Assembly (NCBI RefSeq): GCF_002000055.1
Contig: NZ_MVBD01000004.1
Location: 248,001 to 312,000, forward strand
Direction of reading: 5' to 3'
Length of the DNA: 64,000 nt
DNA from: Marinicella sediminis
GTDB lineage: Bacteria; Pseudomonadota; Gammaproteobacteria; Xanthomonadales; Marinicellaceae
Below, piece after piece: positions 29,175 through 39,187 of this stretch (position 1 is its first letter; each line of letters starts with the position of its first letter). The position numbers were made by a program, and so were the translations under genes. The notes under the pieces are model-generated. The model saw only the letters and a program-made list of their open reading frames with translations, was not told the origin of the DNA and did no database searches.

Positions 29175-31586
29175 ATGCATGTCATAAAATCAATGCTCAT
29201 CGGGCTGTTTTTCAGCCAACTGTTAATGGCTCAGGAGCCGATCACTTACCAAAAGCCACCTCAGGAGATCCTTGAATTGATTGATATCGAGCGGGCACCA
29301 TCGGTGATTGCCGACTCAAAAAAACAAAATATGCTGCTGATCTACCGGGATCAGTACAAATCAATCGCCGAACTGAGTGAGCAGGAATTGCGCCTGGCAG
29401 GATTGCGAATCAACCCAAAAACCAACATCGGCAGCCGCACCACTTATTACAACAACATCCGACTGCTGACCATTGCCGACCAACAGGTGTCTGACATCAA
29501 AGGATTGCCCGAAAACCCCAGAATTGCAAACCTCCGCTGGTCTAATGATGAACGCAAAGTGGCCTTCACCCACACCACATCCAGCGGTGTTGAACTGTGG
29601 TATGCAAACCTGGATTCATTGATGGCACACCGATTAACTGATCCGGTACTCAATGCCAATATGGGCTCTGTTGCCCGCTGGTTCAAAAATGACAAATCAT
29701 TGCTGGTTAAATTCCTGCCAGATAACCGCAAACCCCTGATTGATGCCGACAATGCGGTTCCGGTTGGCCCCACAGTCTCCAACAGCGATGGTTCCAAAGC
29801 TCAGAACCGGACGTATCAGGACCTCCTCAAAAACCCCAATGATGAATTTAATTTCGAACAGCTGGCGCATTCAGAACTGAAAGAAGTCAGCCTGAAAGGT
29901 AAAATCAAAGACTGGCAACCCACAGCCATGTACAGCAGCATTGATTTCTCACCGAATGGTAAATTTGTGGCGGTTACCCAAGTCAAAAGGCCTTTTTCAT
30001 ACCTGGTGCCATACCGTCGTTTCCCACAACAGACCGACTTGTTCAAAGCCAATGGTCAACGTGTATCAACCATCAACCAAGTGCCATTGACTGAAGAAAT
30101 CCCCAAAGGCTTTATGGCTGTCAGAACCGGCAAACGCAACTTGCAATGGCGGGCTGACCAGCCAGCGACCATGATCTGGGCTGAAGCACTGGATGGTGGA
30201 GATCCGGAGAACCAGGTGTCACATCGTGATGAGGTATTTCAACTGCCGGCGCCATTTGATGGCCAACCTGAATCACTGTTTAAAACCGTGGATCGGTTTA
30301 TTCAGGTAACCTGGGGTGATGAATCACATGCCATTTTTTATGATTACTGGTGGAACACCCGCCAGGTAAGAACCAGTTTATTCGATCCATCAAATCTTGA
30401 TCAACCGCCCAAGGTGCTCAATGAGCGCAATTACCAGGATGTCTACAATGATCCTGGCAACTACGTGACCACCCAAAATAAATGGGGGGAGGACATCTTA
30501 CTGATAGATGACAATCAAGTTTATCTGATGGGCGATGGTTACACCGCTGAAGGCCAGTTTCCATTCATTGACCAATATCACTTATCCAGCGGTGAAACCA
30601 GTCGTTTATACCAGTCAGCATACACCGACCGAATTGAAGATCTGAATGACGCCATTGACCTGCAAAATGGACAAGTACTGGTCAGGATTGAGTCACCAAC
30701 TGAATATCCCAACTATTACATCCGCGACATCAAAAATGGTACCCTGACACAAATCACTGACTTTACCAACCCTTTTGCCAGCATCGCCGACATCCATAAG
30801 GAGGTCATTAAATACCCCAGGGAAGACGGCCTTGAATTGTCCGGCACTTTGTACTTGCCAGCCGATTATGATTTTGACACCAAGCCCAGATTGCCAATGA
30901 TCATGTGGGCATACCCAACTGAGTTCAAAGACAAAAACAGCGCCTCTCAGAACACCAACAATCCCAATGAATTCACCTATCCTTATTATGGGTCAATGAT
31001 TTACTGGGTCACTCAGGGGTATGCTGTTCTGGATGACGCCTCTTTTCCGATTGTCGGAGAAGGAGACGAAGAACCCAACGACAGCTTCATCAAACAACTG
31101 GTGGCCAATGGACGGGCAGCCATAGACGCCCTGGACGACATGGGTTACATCGATCGTCAGCGGGTCGCAGTCGCCGGGCATTCCTATGGCGCTTTCATGA
31201 CCGCCAACCTACTCAGCCATTCGGATGATTATGCGGCGGGTATTGCCCGCAGTGGCGCCTACAACCGGACCCTGACACCCTTTGGTTTTCAGGCCGAAGA
31301 AAGAACATACTGGGAAGCCCCGGAAATCTATTACAGCATGTCACCGTTCATGCATGCTGACAGCATGAAGCATCCGCTGCTGCTGATTCATGGCGAAGCC
31401 GATAACAATTCTGGTACCTACCCCTTACAGACTGAACGTTATTTCAATGCACTCAAAGGCCTTGGTGCGACTGCCAGAATGGTGATGTTACCCAAAGAAA
31501 GTCATGGTTACCGCGCCAAAGAATCCATCCTTCATGTGATTTGGGAACAACATGAATGGCTGGAAAAATACGTCAAAAACAAATAA
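29175..31586 (+). CDS. Secreted S9 family prolyl-oligopeptidase-type peptidase
   Basis: About 803 residues with a signal peptide ending near LMAQ. A WD/beta-propeller region (about 90-540) precedes the alpha/beta hydrolase domain. The nucleophile is in VAGHSYGAFMTANLL, the Asp in LIHGEADNNSGT and the His in LPKESHGYRAKE. The layout and WAYPTEFKDKNSASQ segment resemble the glutamyl endopeptidase-like S9 group. I chose the second ATG (29175) because GGGAG is seven bases upstream; the first ATG (29169) is too close. It is convergent with the S8 protease and shares its terminator. Confidence 0.9.
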   Translation: MHVIKSMLIGLFFSQLLMAQEPITYQKPPQEILELIDIERAPSVIADSKKQNMLLIYRDQYKSIAELSEQELRLAGLRINPKTNIGSRTTYYNNIRLLTIADQQVSDIKGLPENPRIANLRWSNDERKVAFTHTTSSGVELWYANLDSLMAHRLTDPVLNANMGSVARWFKNDKSLLVKFLPDNRKPLIDADNAVPVGPTVSNSDGSKAQNRTYQDLLKNPNDEFNFEQLAHSELKEVSLKGKIKDWQPTAMYSSIDFSPNGKFVAVTQVKRPFSYLVPYRRFPQQTDLFKANGQRVSTINQVPLTEEIPKGFMAVRTGKRNLQWRADQPATMIWAEALDGGDPENQVSHRDEVFQLPAPFDGQPESLFKTVDRFIQVTWGDESHAIFYDYWWNTRQVRTSLFDPSNLDQPPKVLNERNYQDVYNDPGNYVTTQNKWGEDILLIDDNQVYLMGDGYTAEGQFPFIDQYHLSSGETSRLYQSAYTDRIEDLNDAIDLQNGQVLVRIESPTEYPNYYIRDIKNGTLTQITDFTNPFASIADIHKEVIKYPREDGLELSGTLYLPADYDFDTKPRLPMIMWAYPTEFKDKNSASQNTNNPNEFTYPYYGSMIYWVTQGYAVLDDASFPIVGEGDEEPNDSFIKQLVANGRAAIDALDDMGYIDRQRVAVAGHSYGAFMTANLLSHSDDYAAGIARSGAYNRTLTPFGFQAEERTYWEAPEIYYSMSPFMHADSMKHPLLLIHGEADNNSGTYPLQTERYFNALKGLGATARMVMLPKESHGYRAKESILHVIWEQHEWLEKYVKNK

Positions 31587-31605
31587 ACCAGAATCATAAA
31601 AACAA

Positions 31606-31630
31606 AAAACGGCCCACTTTGGGCCGTTTT
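31606..31630. terminator. Bidirectional terminator between two convergent protease genes
   Basis: AAAACGGCCCA and TGGGCCGTTTT around a three-base loop, with A-rich and T-rich flanks on both strands. It can end the S9 (+) and S8 (-) transcripts. Confidence 0.92.
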
Positions 31631-31652
31631 ATTTTCAATCTACACCCGCAGA

Positions 31653-33959
31653 TCAGGGGTTATTAAATCCGTTATAAAAGATCAGATCTCCTGGCAAGGG
31701 GCCAAAGTCATCTGCAAAAATCAAATCAGGCAAAGCCTGCTCGCGACAGTTGTAACAGGCCAACGCAAAATCCTGCTGCGGGGTTCCGCTGACATAAGGG
31801 TTCAATGCATCCCCAACGATGTTGGCAGCCAGCACGCTTACTGTGATTGGATTTCCATTGTGTTGGTCAGCGCGTAAAAACACCGCTTCCATGTTGTTGA
31901 TACCATCCGGACTGCCACCAGGTGACGAAAAAGCATCGGCACCAAATTGGTTACCCAGGTATAACTGGTCCGCAGTGACTGACAAATCCAAATCATTGAC
32001 CCAGGCAGGGTTGGTTCCACCCAGACCGGAGCCCGGAGCATCGGTCCATACCAGCATCAGCCGCATGGGTTGTTGCGGATCATCCGGCCGCAGCTGTAAT
32101 TGCCATTGTTGTCCGGTCTGATCAAACACATGTGCCTGATCAAACAGGTAGACATCGTTGACCGGATTAATCACCTTTTCAAGATTAACTCTGCCCCAAC
32201 CCTGCTTTCTGTCCGGGGCATGCCCCATGGTCTGACCGTCGGCATCATTGTTACCTTCCAAATCATCTGCCACCGCGGTGAAGACTGATTTGACCAGTGC
32301 CGGACTGGGGTCTGCACCCTCGTTATTATTGCGATATTGTTCCCAAAACAATGACACCGCACCAGAAATAACCGGTGATGCCATAGAAGTCCCACACTTC
32401 AAACCATAACCGGATGGACTGTCAGGGGCGTCGGTGTTACATCCAGGGGCCACAATATGTGGGACTTGCCTGCCGTCACAGGCCGGACCATGGGCACTGT
32501 TGGAGGAAACATTAAAGACATTGGCCACTTGGTTCAGGTTACCGGACTGTAAACTGGTAGAACCGACCGCAAACAGGTTTTTGGCCTCATCAGGTGAGCC
32601 CAATGAAGAGGGCGAACAGCTGCCAAAACCATCACCACCACCATTCATGATAGACCACACAGCCAATACCGGCTGATTGCCTGGCAAGTCAGGATTGGCA
32701 TCTCGACTGATCATGTCAATTTCCATGGTTGGAATGTCATAACCTTGTGGGCTACCGGTTGGCCCCCAGGAATTATTACTGAGCAAGGCACCGCTGGTTT
32801 GGGCATCCTTGTAAATTGACAACATACCACCAGCCACCATACCACCAGGACCACCACCGAGTAACGGCGAATAAAGCTGCTCCACGATTTGCACTCCTGG
32901 TGCCACACCAAGACCCCGGTTGAAGCCATTGCCATCGGTGGTGCCATTGATTCCAGTGCCACCAATCGCTCCTGCTACGTGGGTGCCGTGAGAATCCGAG
33001 CTGTCATTACAACTGGCACCGGTACCCGAACATGGGATCACATTGGTCAGATCCGGATGATTCTGATAAATACCACCATCAACCACACTCACAGTCACAC
33101 CATTGCCATCAAGTCCGGTGGCGGATAACCAGCTACTCCAACCGGGAGTCGCCGGATTTTGTCCAGTGTAATTGTTGACGATGGTTTGCTGACTCATTTC
33201 GCCCCGGGGGCCAGCTGAAGGATCAATCCTTTGTATGGTCAATAATCCGGGGATGTTGGCGGCATTCAGGTATTGGTCGCCATCAAGTCTGAAGTTCAGT
33301 ACCACCAGATGATCATTGAACGGTAAGACGCTCAGTACAGATGCACCTTGTGCTTCAAGTTGCGTCATCACCGCATTTTGCCGCTCCTGATAAACCAGAC
33401 CCATGCTGTACAAGGCCGTGCCATTGAGGTTTCTGTTGTCAGCCTGTACCCTGAATACAGGAAGCAAATGCGCTGTTTGCCTGACAAATGACTGTTGTTC
33501 AATGACATTCAATTGTTGAGGTCGGGCCCAGACTATCCAGGAAAATGGTGCCAATGGCCTGACCAATTCGATGCCTTCGGCTGTGGCTGCCGCCAGCCAT
33601 TCGGACCTCACCGGACCGGCAAATTGCAACAAATGAAAATCAGCCTCTTCGGTCAGGGATGATGCAAACCATGCATCGCCGGGCAATTGGGCCGTTTTCA
33701 AGTCCAGCCACTGCTGGTCAATCCGGAAATGAAATGGTCGGTCAATGGTGGTGGTTTGAGCTGCCGTTAACAAGGCTGACCACTCAGCATTCTGTTCAGC
33801 CGGCACCCATAAGAAGTGCTCGTATTCAATGCCTTGTGGTGGCAGTGAATCACGTAATTGTGGACCAGGATTGGTGATTCTCAGCCAGGACTCTGTGGCC
33901 TGAAGTGAGAAGGAGAAAATGAGAAGCAGGCTACAGACTGCGATTTTTGATGGATTCAT
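31653..33959 (-). CDS. Secreted subtilisin-family (S8) serine protease
   Basis: A 768-residue protease with signal peptide (cleavage near SLQA, residue 21) and a long N-terminal region (about 22-275) that may act as prodomain. The catalytic residues are Asp294 (VVDGGIYQNHPDL), His324 (DSHGTHVAG) and Ser525 (CGTSMASPV). A P-domain-like beta region (about 590-735) precedes the tail. It ends with two IF-x-x-GF-type motifs (LIFADDFG, LIFYNGFNNP), like the protease fragment at 11307-11512. Likely extracellular or surface-bound; substrate unknown. Confidence 0.92.
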   Translation of the reverse strand: MNPSKIAVCSLLLIFSFSLQATESWLRITNPGPQLRDSLPPQGIEYEHFLWVPAEQNAEWSALLTAAQTTTIDRPFHFRIDQQWLDLKTAQLPGDAWFASSLTEEADFHLLQFAGPVRSEWLAAATAEGIELVRPLAPFSWIVWARPQQLNVIEQQSFVRQTAHLLPVFRVQADNRNLNGTALYSMGLVYQERQNAVMTQLEAQGASVLSVLPFNDHLVVLNFRLDGDQYLNAANIPGLLTIQRIDPSAGPRGEMSQQTIVNNYTGQNPATPGWSSWLSATGLDGNGVTVSVVDGGIYQNHPDLTNVIPCSGTGASCNDSSDSHGTHVAGAIGGTGINGTTDGNGFNRGLGVAPGVQIVEQLYSPLLGGGPGGMVAGGMLSIYKDAQTSGALLSNNSWGPTGSPQGYDIPTMEIDMISRDANPDLPGNQPVLAVWSIMNGGGDGFGSCSPSSLGSPDEAKNLFAVGSTSLQSGNLNQVANVFNVSSNSAHGPACDGRQVPHIVAPGCNTDAPDSPSGYGLKCGTSMASPVISGAVSLFWEQYRNNNEGADPSPALVKSVFTAVADDLEGNNDADGQTMGHAPDRKQGWGRVNLEKVINPVNDVYLFDQAHVFDQTGQQWQLQLRPDDPQQPMRLMLVWTDAPGSGLGGTNPAWVNDLDLSVTADQLYLGNQFGADAFSSPGGSPDGINNMEAVFLRADQHNGNPITVSVLAANIVGDALNPYVSGTPQQDFALACYNCREQALPDLIFADDFGPLPGDLIFYNGFNNP

Positions 33960-34151
33960 GGGTCTTGTCTCTGTGGGTCAATATTCAATTCAGCGGCAAT
34001 CAAATGTTACGGTTTATTAAAGTCGGTACAGCACTCTTCTGGCTGCAAGTCTTCAGGTAATCTGATTATATCAGGATTAAATTGTTGTAATTAACACCTA
34101 ATTCACACTTTCAAGTTGAATTTCACCGCAGCTCACCCAATAATACGCCCT

Positions 34152-34499
34152 TGAGTTGGTCGGGCAATCGCGGAATGCATTTGCAGTTCGAGGAAAGTCC
34201 GGGCTCCACAGGGCAAGGTGCCGGATAACGTCCGGGGGGCGCGAGCCTACGGCCAGTGCAACAGAAAGATACCGCCATCTGACGATGGTAAGGGTGAAAT
34301 GGTGCGGTAAGAGCGCACCGCGGCTTTGGTAACAAAGACGGCATGGTAAACCCCACCTGGAGCAAGATCAAATAGGAAAACCATAGGTGTGGCCCACACT
34401 GTTTTCGGGTAGATTGCTTGAGACTGGCAGCAATGTCAGATCCAGATGAATGATTGCCACGTGTTAACACGTACAGAACCCGGCTTACAGACCAACTCA
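34152..34499 (+). ncRNA. rnpB: RNase P RNA (class A)
   Basis: About 348 bases containing the conserved rnpB landmarks: GAGGAAAGTCCGGGCTCC near the 5' end, CAGGGCAAGGTGCCGGATAA, then ACAGAAAGATACCGCC, GGTAAGGGTGAAA and AGAACCCGGCTTACA near the 3' end. The terminal stem P1 is TGAGTTGGTC (34152-34161) with GACCAACTCA (34490-34499). It is the catalytic RNA that matures tRNA 5' ends. relA begins 11 bases downstream. Confidence 0.96.
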
Positions 34500-34510
34500 T
34501 TTACCTTACA

Positions 34511-36589
34511 ATGAATGACACCATGAAACACTCAGAACAGTCAGCAGCAAACGACTTGTGGTTGGATGACAATCACTGTTCTGAAGCACACCGGACAAAA
34601 ACCAAAGATGTTTTAAACAAACTGCATGCCGATGAAGAAATCATGCAGATTTATGCTTGGTTTCATGAACTTCGCCATGGCTCACTTGAGTTCGGCGACC
34701 TGCCTGATGAAGTCACTGCCAAGCAACAAACCCTGCTGAAAGAGTTGCTCAGAATTCATCAGGCTGACTGGTTGTTAAAACCCAAATCCAACAATGCAGA
34801 AGGACTGCGCAGACTGTTGTTTGCGATGATCAATGATGTCCGTTTGGTGTTGATCCTACTGGCCGAGCAGGTGGTACTGATGCGGGCAGCTGTCAAATTC
34901 AGTTCACAGATGCAACAGCAACTGGCGACGTCGACCATGACCTATCACGCCGCCCTGGCGAACCGTCTGGGTGTGTGGCAAATCAAATGGGAACTGGAAG
35001 ACTTGTCATTCCGGTTTTTACAGCCGGCACAATACAAAACCATTGCCCAAAAACTGGCTGAAAAGCGCAATGACCGCGAACAGTTCATCAGCCGCTGTTC
35101 GGCTGAATTGACTGCGGCGCTGGCCAGCAATAACATCACCGCCAACATCGCTGGCCGACCCAAACACATTTACAGCATTTATAAAAAGATGCAAAAGAAA
35201 AACCTCGAATTTGAGGGCTTGTTTGACATCCGTGCCATCCGCGTATTGGTGGACAGCGTAGCTGATTGTTATGCCACCCTTGGAATTGTGCACGCCACCT
35301 GGAAACACATTCCCAAAGAATTTGATGATTACATTGCCCAACCCAAAGGCAACATGTATCAATCACTGCATACCGTGGTGGTGGTCAATGGTAAAACCCT
35401 TGAAGTGCAGATTCGCACCCATCAAATGCACGAACATGCGGAACTTGGCGTAGCGGCTCACTGGCGCTATAAAGATGGTTCAAAACAGGATCAGAGTTAT
35501 GACAACAAAGTCAACTGGATGCGACAGTTGTTATCCGAGCACCCCAGCTCTGATGATTTGTTACAGGCTTTTCAAGCCGACACCCAGGAAGAACGCGTTT
35601 ATGTCTTTACCCCCAGTGGTGATGTGGTGGATTTGCCACATGGCTCCACCGCGGTCGATTTTGCTTATCAGGTGCACACCGAAGTCGGGCACCGCTGTCG
35701 TGGTGCCAAGGTGAACGGTTCAATTGTGCCATTAAGCCGGCCACTGTCAACCGGGGATCAGGTAGAAATCCTGACAGCCAAATACCCCAAACCGTCCAGG
35801 GACTGGCTTCATGAGCAGTCTGGATACCTGCAAACCGCCCGCGCCAGGGCCAAGGTCAGACATTGGTTCCGGGAGAATGATTTCGACAAAAACCTGCAAA
35901 TCGGCAGGGAATTACTGGAAAGTGAGTTAAGCAAGTTCGCCCTGCAAGATGCAGATATGCAAAAGTTACTGGACTCTTTTAACCTGCAACACACCGATAA
36001 GCTCTACGCCATGATAGCCACCGGCGACATCACCGTTAATCAGGTACTTCGTCGTGCCGATGCACAATTGCATCCGGTGAAAAAGTTTGCACCCAAGCCG
36101 TTGCCTAAAAAGTTACAGGGACTGCCCACATCCACCGCGCGGTTGATTGTTGAAGGTGTTGATTCGATCAAAACCACCATTGCCAGTTGCTGTAATCCGG
36201 TGCAAGGGGACGCCCTGGGCGGTTTCATCACCCGCACCCGGGGAATCAGCGTGCATCAGGCCAATTGCGACAATTACCTGCACATGATTTCAGAAGAGCC
36301 TAACCGCTTGGTCAATGTACGCTGGAGCGATGACCTGGATGAATACACCATCACTTCGCTGTTGATCACAGCCAATAACCGCAAGCACGTGATCAAAGAC
36401 ATCAGCGCCTTGTTAGCGCACCTGAAAGTAGACATCATGGCGTTGCATGCCGAACCAGATGATGAAGCCGGACTGGTACACATCAACATATCCATCCAGA
36501 TCAGAGATTTTGATCACCTCAGTGAGGTCATGAGCAGGCTGTCAGCACTCGAACACATCAACAACATCCAACGCAACATCACATCCTGA
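34511..36589 (+). CDS. relA: GTP pyrophosphokinase RelA (stringent response)
   Basis: About 692 residues from the ATG at 34511. The synthetase domain has EFDDYIAQPKGNMYQSLHTV, the EFDD form that marks monofunctional RelA. The N-terminal HD domain is degenerate and lacks the HD dyad, so no hydrolase activity is expected. TGS (about 345-410, RVYVFTPSGDVVDLPHG), a conserved-cysteine region (SCCNPVQGD) and an ACT domain follow. RelA makes (p)ppGpp on starved ribosomes. There is no good ribosome site at the start, which lies right after rnpB. The gene converges on the RegA-like regulator with no gap. Confidence 0.95.
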   Translation: MNDTMKHSEQSAANDLWLDDNHCSEAHRTKTKDVLNKLHADEEIMQIYAWFHELRHGSLEFGDLPDEVTAKQQTLLKELLRIHQADWLLKPKSNNAEGLRRLLFAMINDVRLVLILLAEQVVLMRAAVKFSSQMQQQLATSTMTYHAALANRLGVWQIKWELEDLSFRFLQPAQYKTIAQKLAEKRNDREQFISRCSAELTAALASNNITANIAGRPKHIYSIYKKMQKKNLEFEGLFDIRAIRVLVDSVADCYATLGIVHATWKHIPKEFDDYIAQPKGNMYQSLHTVVVVNGKTLEVQIRTHQMHEHAELGVAAHWRYKDGSKQDQSYDNKVNWMRQLLSEHPSSDDLLQAFQADTQEERVYVFTPSGDVVDLPHGSTAVDFAYQVHTEVGHRCRGAKVNGSIVPLSRPLSTGDQVEILTAKYPKPSRDWLHEQSGYLQTARARAKVRHWFRENDFDKNLQIGRELLESELSKFALQDADMQKLLDSFNLQHTDKLYAMIATGDITVNQVLRRADAQLHPVKKFAPKPLPKKLQGLPTSTARLIVEGVDSIKTTIASCCNPVQGDALGGFITRTRGISVHQANCDNYLHMISEEPNRLVNVRWSDDLDEYTITSLLITANNRKHVIKDISALLAHLKVDIMALHAEPDDEAGLVHINISIQIRDFDHLSEVMSRLSALEHINNIQRNITS

Positions 36590-37120
36590 TCATTCCCTGA
36601 CAGGCTTTTTGTTTAATTTCCTTTGCAATGTTCTGCGGTGCATTTTCAGTGCTTTGGCCGCCTGGGTGATGTTGCCATTATGATCCAGCAGCACCCGTTG
36701 AATGTGTTCCCATTCAAGCCGTTTTGGCGACATGGGTGTGGTATTGACTGGTACCTGCTCAAGCCCTCTGTCCATTTTCAATGCCTGCACAATTTCTTCT
36801 GCGCTGACCGGTTTTATTAAATAATCCTTCACTCCCAGTCTGATGGCTTCGACTGCCGTGCTGACCGAGGCATAACCTGTGATGATGATAACGATCAGGC
36901 CAGGATCATGGGCCAGAATAGAACGGGCCACCTCAAGCCCCGATTCATGACCCAGGCGCAGATCAAGCACCACCCAATCAATCGCATTTGCGGCCAACTG
37001 ATCCTGGGTTTCTTCCAAATTTGCGGCCTCTGCAACCTGGTATCCCATACCCGTGAGTGAGCGGTTCAGCGCATAGCGCATCACCTCATCGTCATCAATG
37101 ATCAATACAGACTTATTCAT
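36590..37120 (-). CDS. RegA/PrrA/ActR-type response regulator
   Basis: A 176-residue regulator. The receiver has DDDE near residue 9, phospho-acceptor Asp in WVVLDLRLG, Thr in IIIITGYAS and Lys in YLIKPVSAE. A short proline-containing linker and a Fis-type HTH (MHRRTLQRKLNKKP) follow. RegA proteins control redox-linked genes. I chose the ATG at 37120, which overlaps the kinase stop by eight bases; a GTG codon precedes it. Confidence 0.9.
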   Translation of the reverse strand: MNKSVLIIDDDEVMRYALNRSLTGMGYQVAEAANLEETQDQLAANAIDWVVLDLRLGHESGLEVARSILAHDPGLIVIIITGYASVSTAVEAIRLGVKDYLIKPVSAEEIVQALKMDRGLEQVPVNTTPMSPKRLEWEHIQRVLLDHNGNITQAAKALKMHRRTLQRKLNKKPVRE

Positions 37121-38252
37121 CACTCAATGGCAGTACAACAACAGTACAGGCTCCCTGATCCATGGCCTGAAAATCAAGGGAACCACCCACTCCGCTGATG
37201 ATTCTCGAAGATAACTTCAGGCCCATGCCCAGGCCATCGGTATTGTGATAGGACTGTCCATCTCCATCATCAGTGAACGTCAATGTCACGTCAGTCACTC
37301 CACGTTTGACAACAACACTCAAATGACGGGCATGCGCAGCCACCGAATTTTGTATGATGTTCTTCAGGGCCAGTTGCAGCAAATCATCACCCTTGATCCA
37401 CATGGGCTCATTGTTGTCCACTTCAATGATCACATCCAGGGATGACATGGGCTGTTCAGCCAGCATGTCTTCCAACCAGGGTTTAACGGCCACCTGTTCA
37501 GCAGAAACCAAAGCGGTTTTATCCGCCACTGAGGTGAGCCGCTCCAATACCTGCTTACAACGTTTGACCTGAGTATCCAGCAAAGCCATGTCTTTGTCCA
37601 ATCCTGAAGCAGCGCCTTCCTGGCGGATCGTTTCTACCAATAATCTGATGCTGGATAATGGGGTGCCCAATTCATGCGCCAGACCGGTGGCAAGGGTGGC
37701 CATTTTCAGTAAATTTTCATCCGCTTGCTGCCGCTTTTCCAGAGCAAGTAAAGCGGCATTTTTCTCATGGATCCGCCTCATCAGGGTGGTGGTCACCCAT
37801 GTCATCAACAATGAAACACCCACAAAACCAAGCCACATACCAGTGATGTGTTCGGCCATCATGGTATCGTGATGATGATTCACTGAATGATGAGCTGCCA
37901 GCTTCCACAATCCACCATACACCAGATTGGCAAGCACGGTCAGGCACCAGGTAAACCCAGGCGTCTGGCTCAATGCAGAAAGCACCGAAGGCAATAACAA
38001 GCACCAGATAAGCGGATTAGAAACTCCCCCCAACACAGCGAAAAACAATCCCCATACCAATAAATCGGTAACCAATAACCAGGGGCTGCGCTGCCAGCTG
38101 GCATTGATCAGCAAAATGACAGGCTGGAGCAACAAATAAGTGGCACAGACCAACCACAGAATAAAATGACCCTGGGGCCAGAATGCCTGCCATTGATTAA
38201 TCATCAGCACCATGAGCTGGGCAAATTGGATGATCAGTCTGAACTGGAACAT
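37113..38252 (-). CDS. RegB/PrrB-type redox sensor histidine kinase
   Basis: About 379 residues from the ATG at 38252; the frame stays open to a TTG at 38327, so the start is uncertain. Six hydrophobic segments precede the kinase core. The RegB-type GGVSNP motif is in the membrane domain. The H box AHELGTPLSSI is the RegB form. A Cys in TQVKRCKQVLERL is at the position of the redox-active Cys of RegB. The HATPase region has LALKNIIQNSV and DGLGMGLKLS. It pairs with the adjacent RegA-like regulator. Confidence 0.88.
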   Translation of the reverse strand: MFQFRLIIQFAQLMVLMINQWQAFWPQGHFILWLVCATYLLLQPVILLINASWQRSPWLLVTDLLVWGLFFAVLGGVSNPLIWCLLLPSVLSALSQTPGFTWCLTVLANLVYGGLWKLAAHHSVNHHHDTMMAEHITGMWLGFVGVSLLMTWVTTTLMRRIHEKNAALLALEKRQQADENLLKMATLATGLAHELGTPLSSIRLLVETIRQEGAASGLDKDMALLDTQVKRCKQVLERLTSVADKTALVSAEQVAVKPWLEDMLAEQPMSSLDVIIEVDNNEPMWIKGDDLLQLALKNIIQNSVAAHARHLSVVVKRGVTDVTLTFTDDGDGQSYHNTDGLGMGLKLSSRIISGVGGSLDFQAMDQGACTVVVLPLSDE

Positions 38253-38442
38253 TGGATGCCGGAGATGTGGCTGTTTAAAAACTGCCAGTATAACCTGTTT
38301 GTTGACGCCACCCAATCGCTGCGACAATTTGTCACAGGCCAGGTTTGTCAGACATGTTCTGGCACACCATCTGGTTTCAAAGGTAAATCATAATACGATA
38401 ATAATGAGTCGGTAAGGAGCCGCTCTTCACGATGAATTAACC

Positions 38443-38466
38443 AAAAAAAACCGGCCTAAGCCGGTA
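38443..38466 (-). terminator. Rho-independent terminator of the CPGC DsbA gene
   Basis: On the minus strand ACCGGC-TTAG-GCCGGT followed by eight T residues, 20 bases after the dsbA stop. Confidence 0.9.
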
Positions 38467-38486
38467 TTTTGGGTTGTACCAAACGG

Positions 38487-39116
38487 TCACTTCATACTTA
38501 ACTCAACCGTCAAATCAATGATTTCATTGGCCTCACCCACCTGCTGAAAGTTGGGTTTGTATTGACCATTAACCACCAATGCGGGTATCCGGCTCACACC
38601 CATGGCTGTCATCATTTGCCTGGCTTTTCTGATTTGGGTATCCACTTGAAATGAATTGGCTTGTTGCAGGAATACCTGCTGATCAATGCCGTGAGCAGCT
38701 GCCAGCCATTGGCCTATGGCCTGCAGATCACGCAGCGGTTTCTTTTGCTGATGAATGGCATTGAACAATGACTGATGAACCTGCTCCCTTTTGCCCATCG
38801 CCTGCAGGGCAAAAAATGTTTTCACATGAGGCTCCCATTGCGGGTAGAACGCCACTGGAACACGGACGATCTTCTGACCTTCATTGAGTGCAGATTTCAA
38901 CTCATTCATCACCGGCTCAAAACCAAAACAACCCGGACACATGTAACTGAAGAATTCATACACCACCGGTTCATCCTGATCGGTTTCCCAGGCTGGGTTG
39001 ATGATCTGATAATGAATGCCTGCCTGATACTTGCTGGCTGGCGCGCTGCTGTTCTCTTGCGCCATGACAGAGCCCATTGCGGTGATCATAAGTAAAGCCA
39101 TTGACCATGATTTCAT
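38487..39116 (-). CDS. dsbA: Thiol:disulfide interchange protein DsbA (CPGC active site)
   Basis: About 209 residues with a signal peptide (cleavage near SVMAQ). The active site is CPGC in FFSYMCPGCFGFEP, and the cis-Pro region is GVSRIPALVVNGQY. It oxidises cysteines of exported proteins in the periplasm. The ATG at 39116 has GGAGGA upstream. It lies downstream of a second DsbA-like gene, separated by a strong terminator, so the two genes are probably expressed separately. The neighbourhood DsbA, cytochrome c4, EngB is conserved in gammaproteobacteria. Confidence 0.9.
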   Translation of the reverse strand: MKSWSMALLMITAMGSVMAQENSSAPASKYQAGIHYQIINPAWETDQDEPVVYEFFSYMCPGCFGFEPVMNELKSALNEGQKIVRVPVAFYPQWEPHVKTFFALQAMGKREQVHQSLFNAIHQQKKPLRDLQAIGQWLAAAHGIDQQVFLQQANSFQVDTQIRKARQMMTAMGVSRIPALVVNGQYKPNFQQVGEANEIIDLTVELSMK

Positions 39117-39187
39117 AAGTGTGTTCCTCCGTACAAAAAAGACATAGACCTGTGGCGGCCATAAAAGTTGCCAACAAATAGATAAAA

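Noticed and set aside
34123..34500. 125-codon minus-strand frame
   Set aside because: It covers the RNase P RNA on the opposite strand and has no recognisable product.
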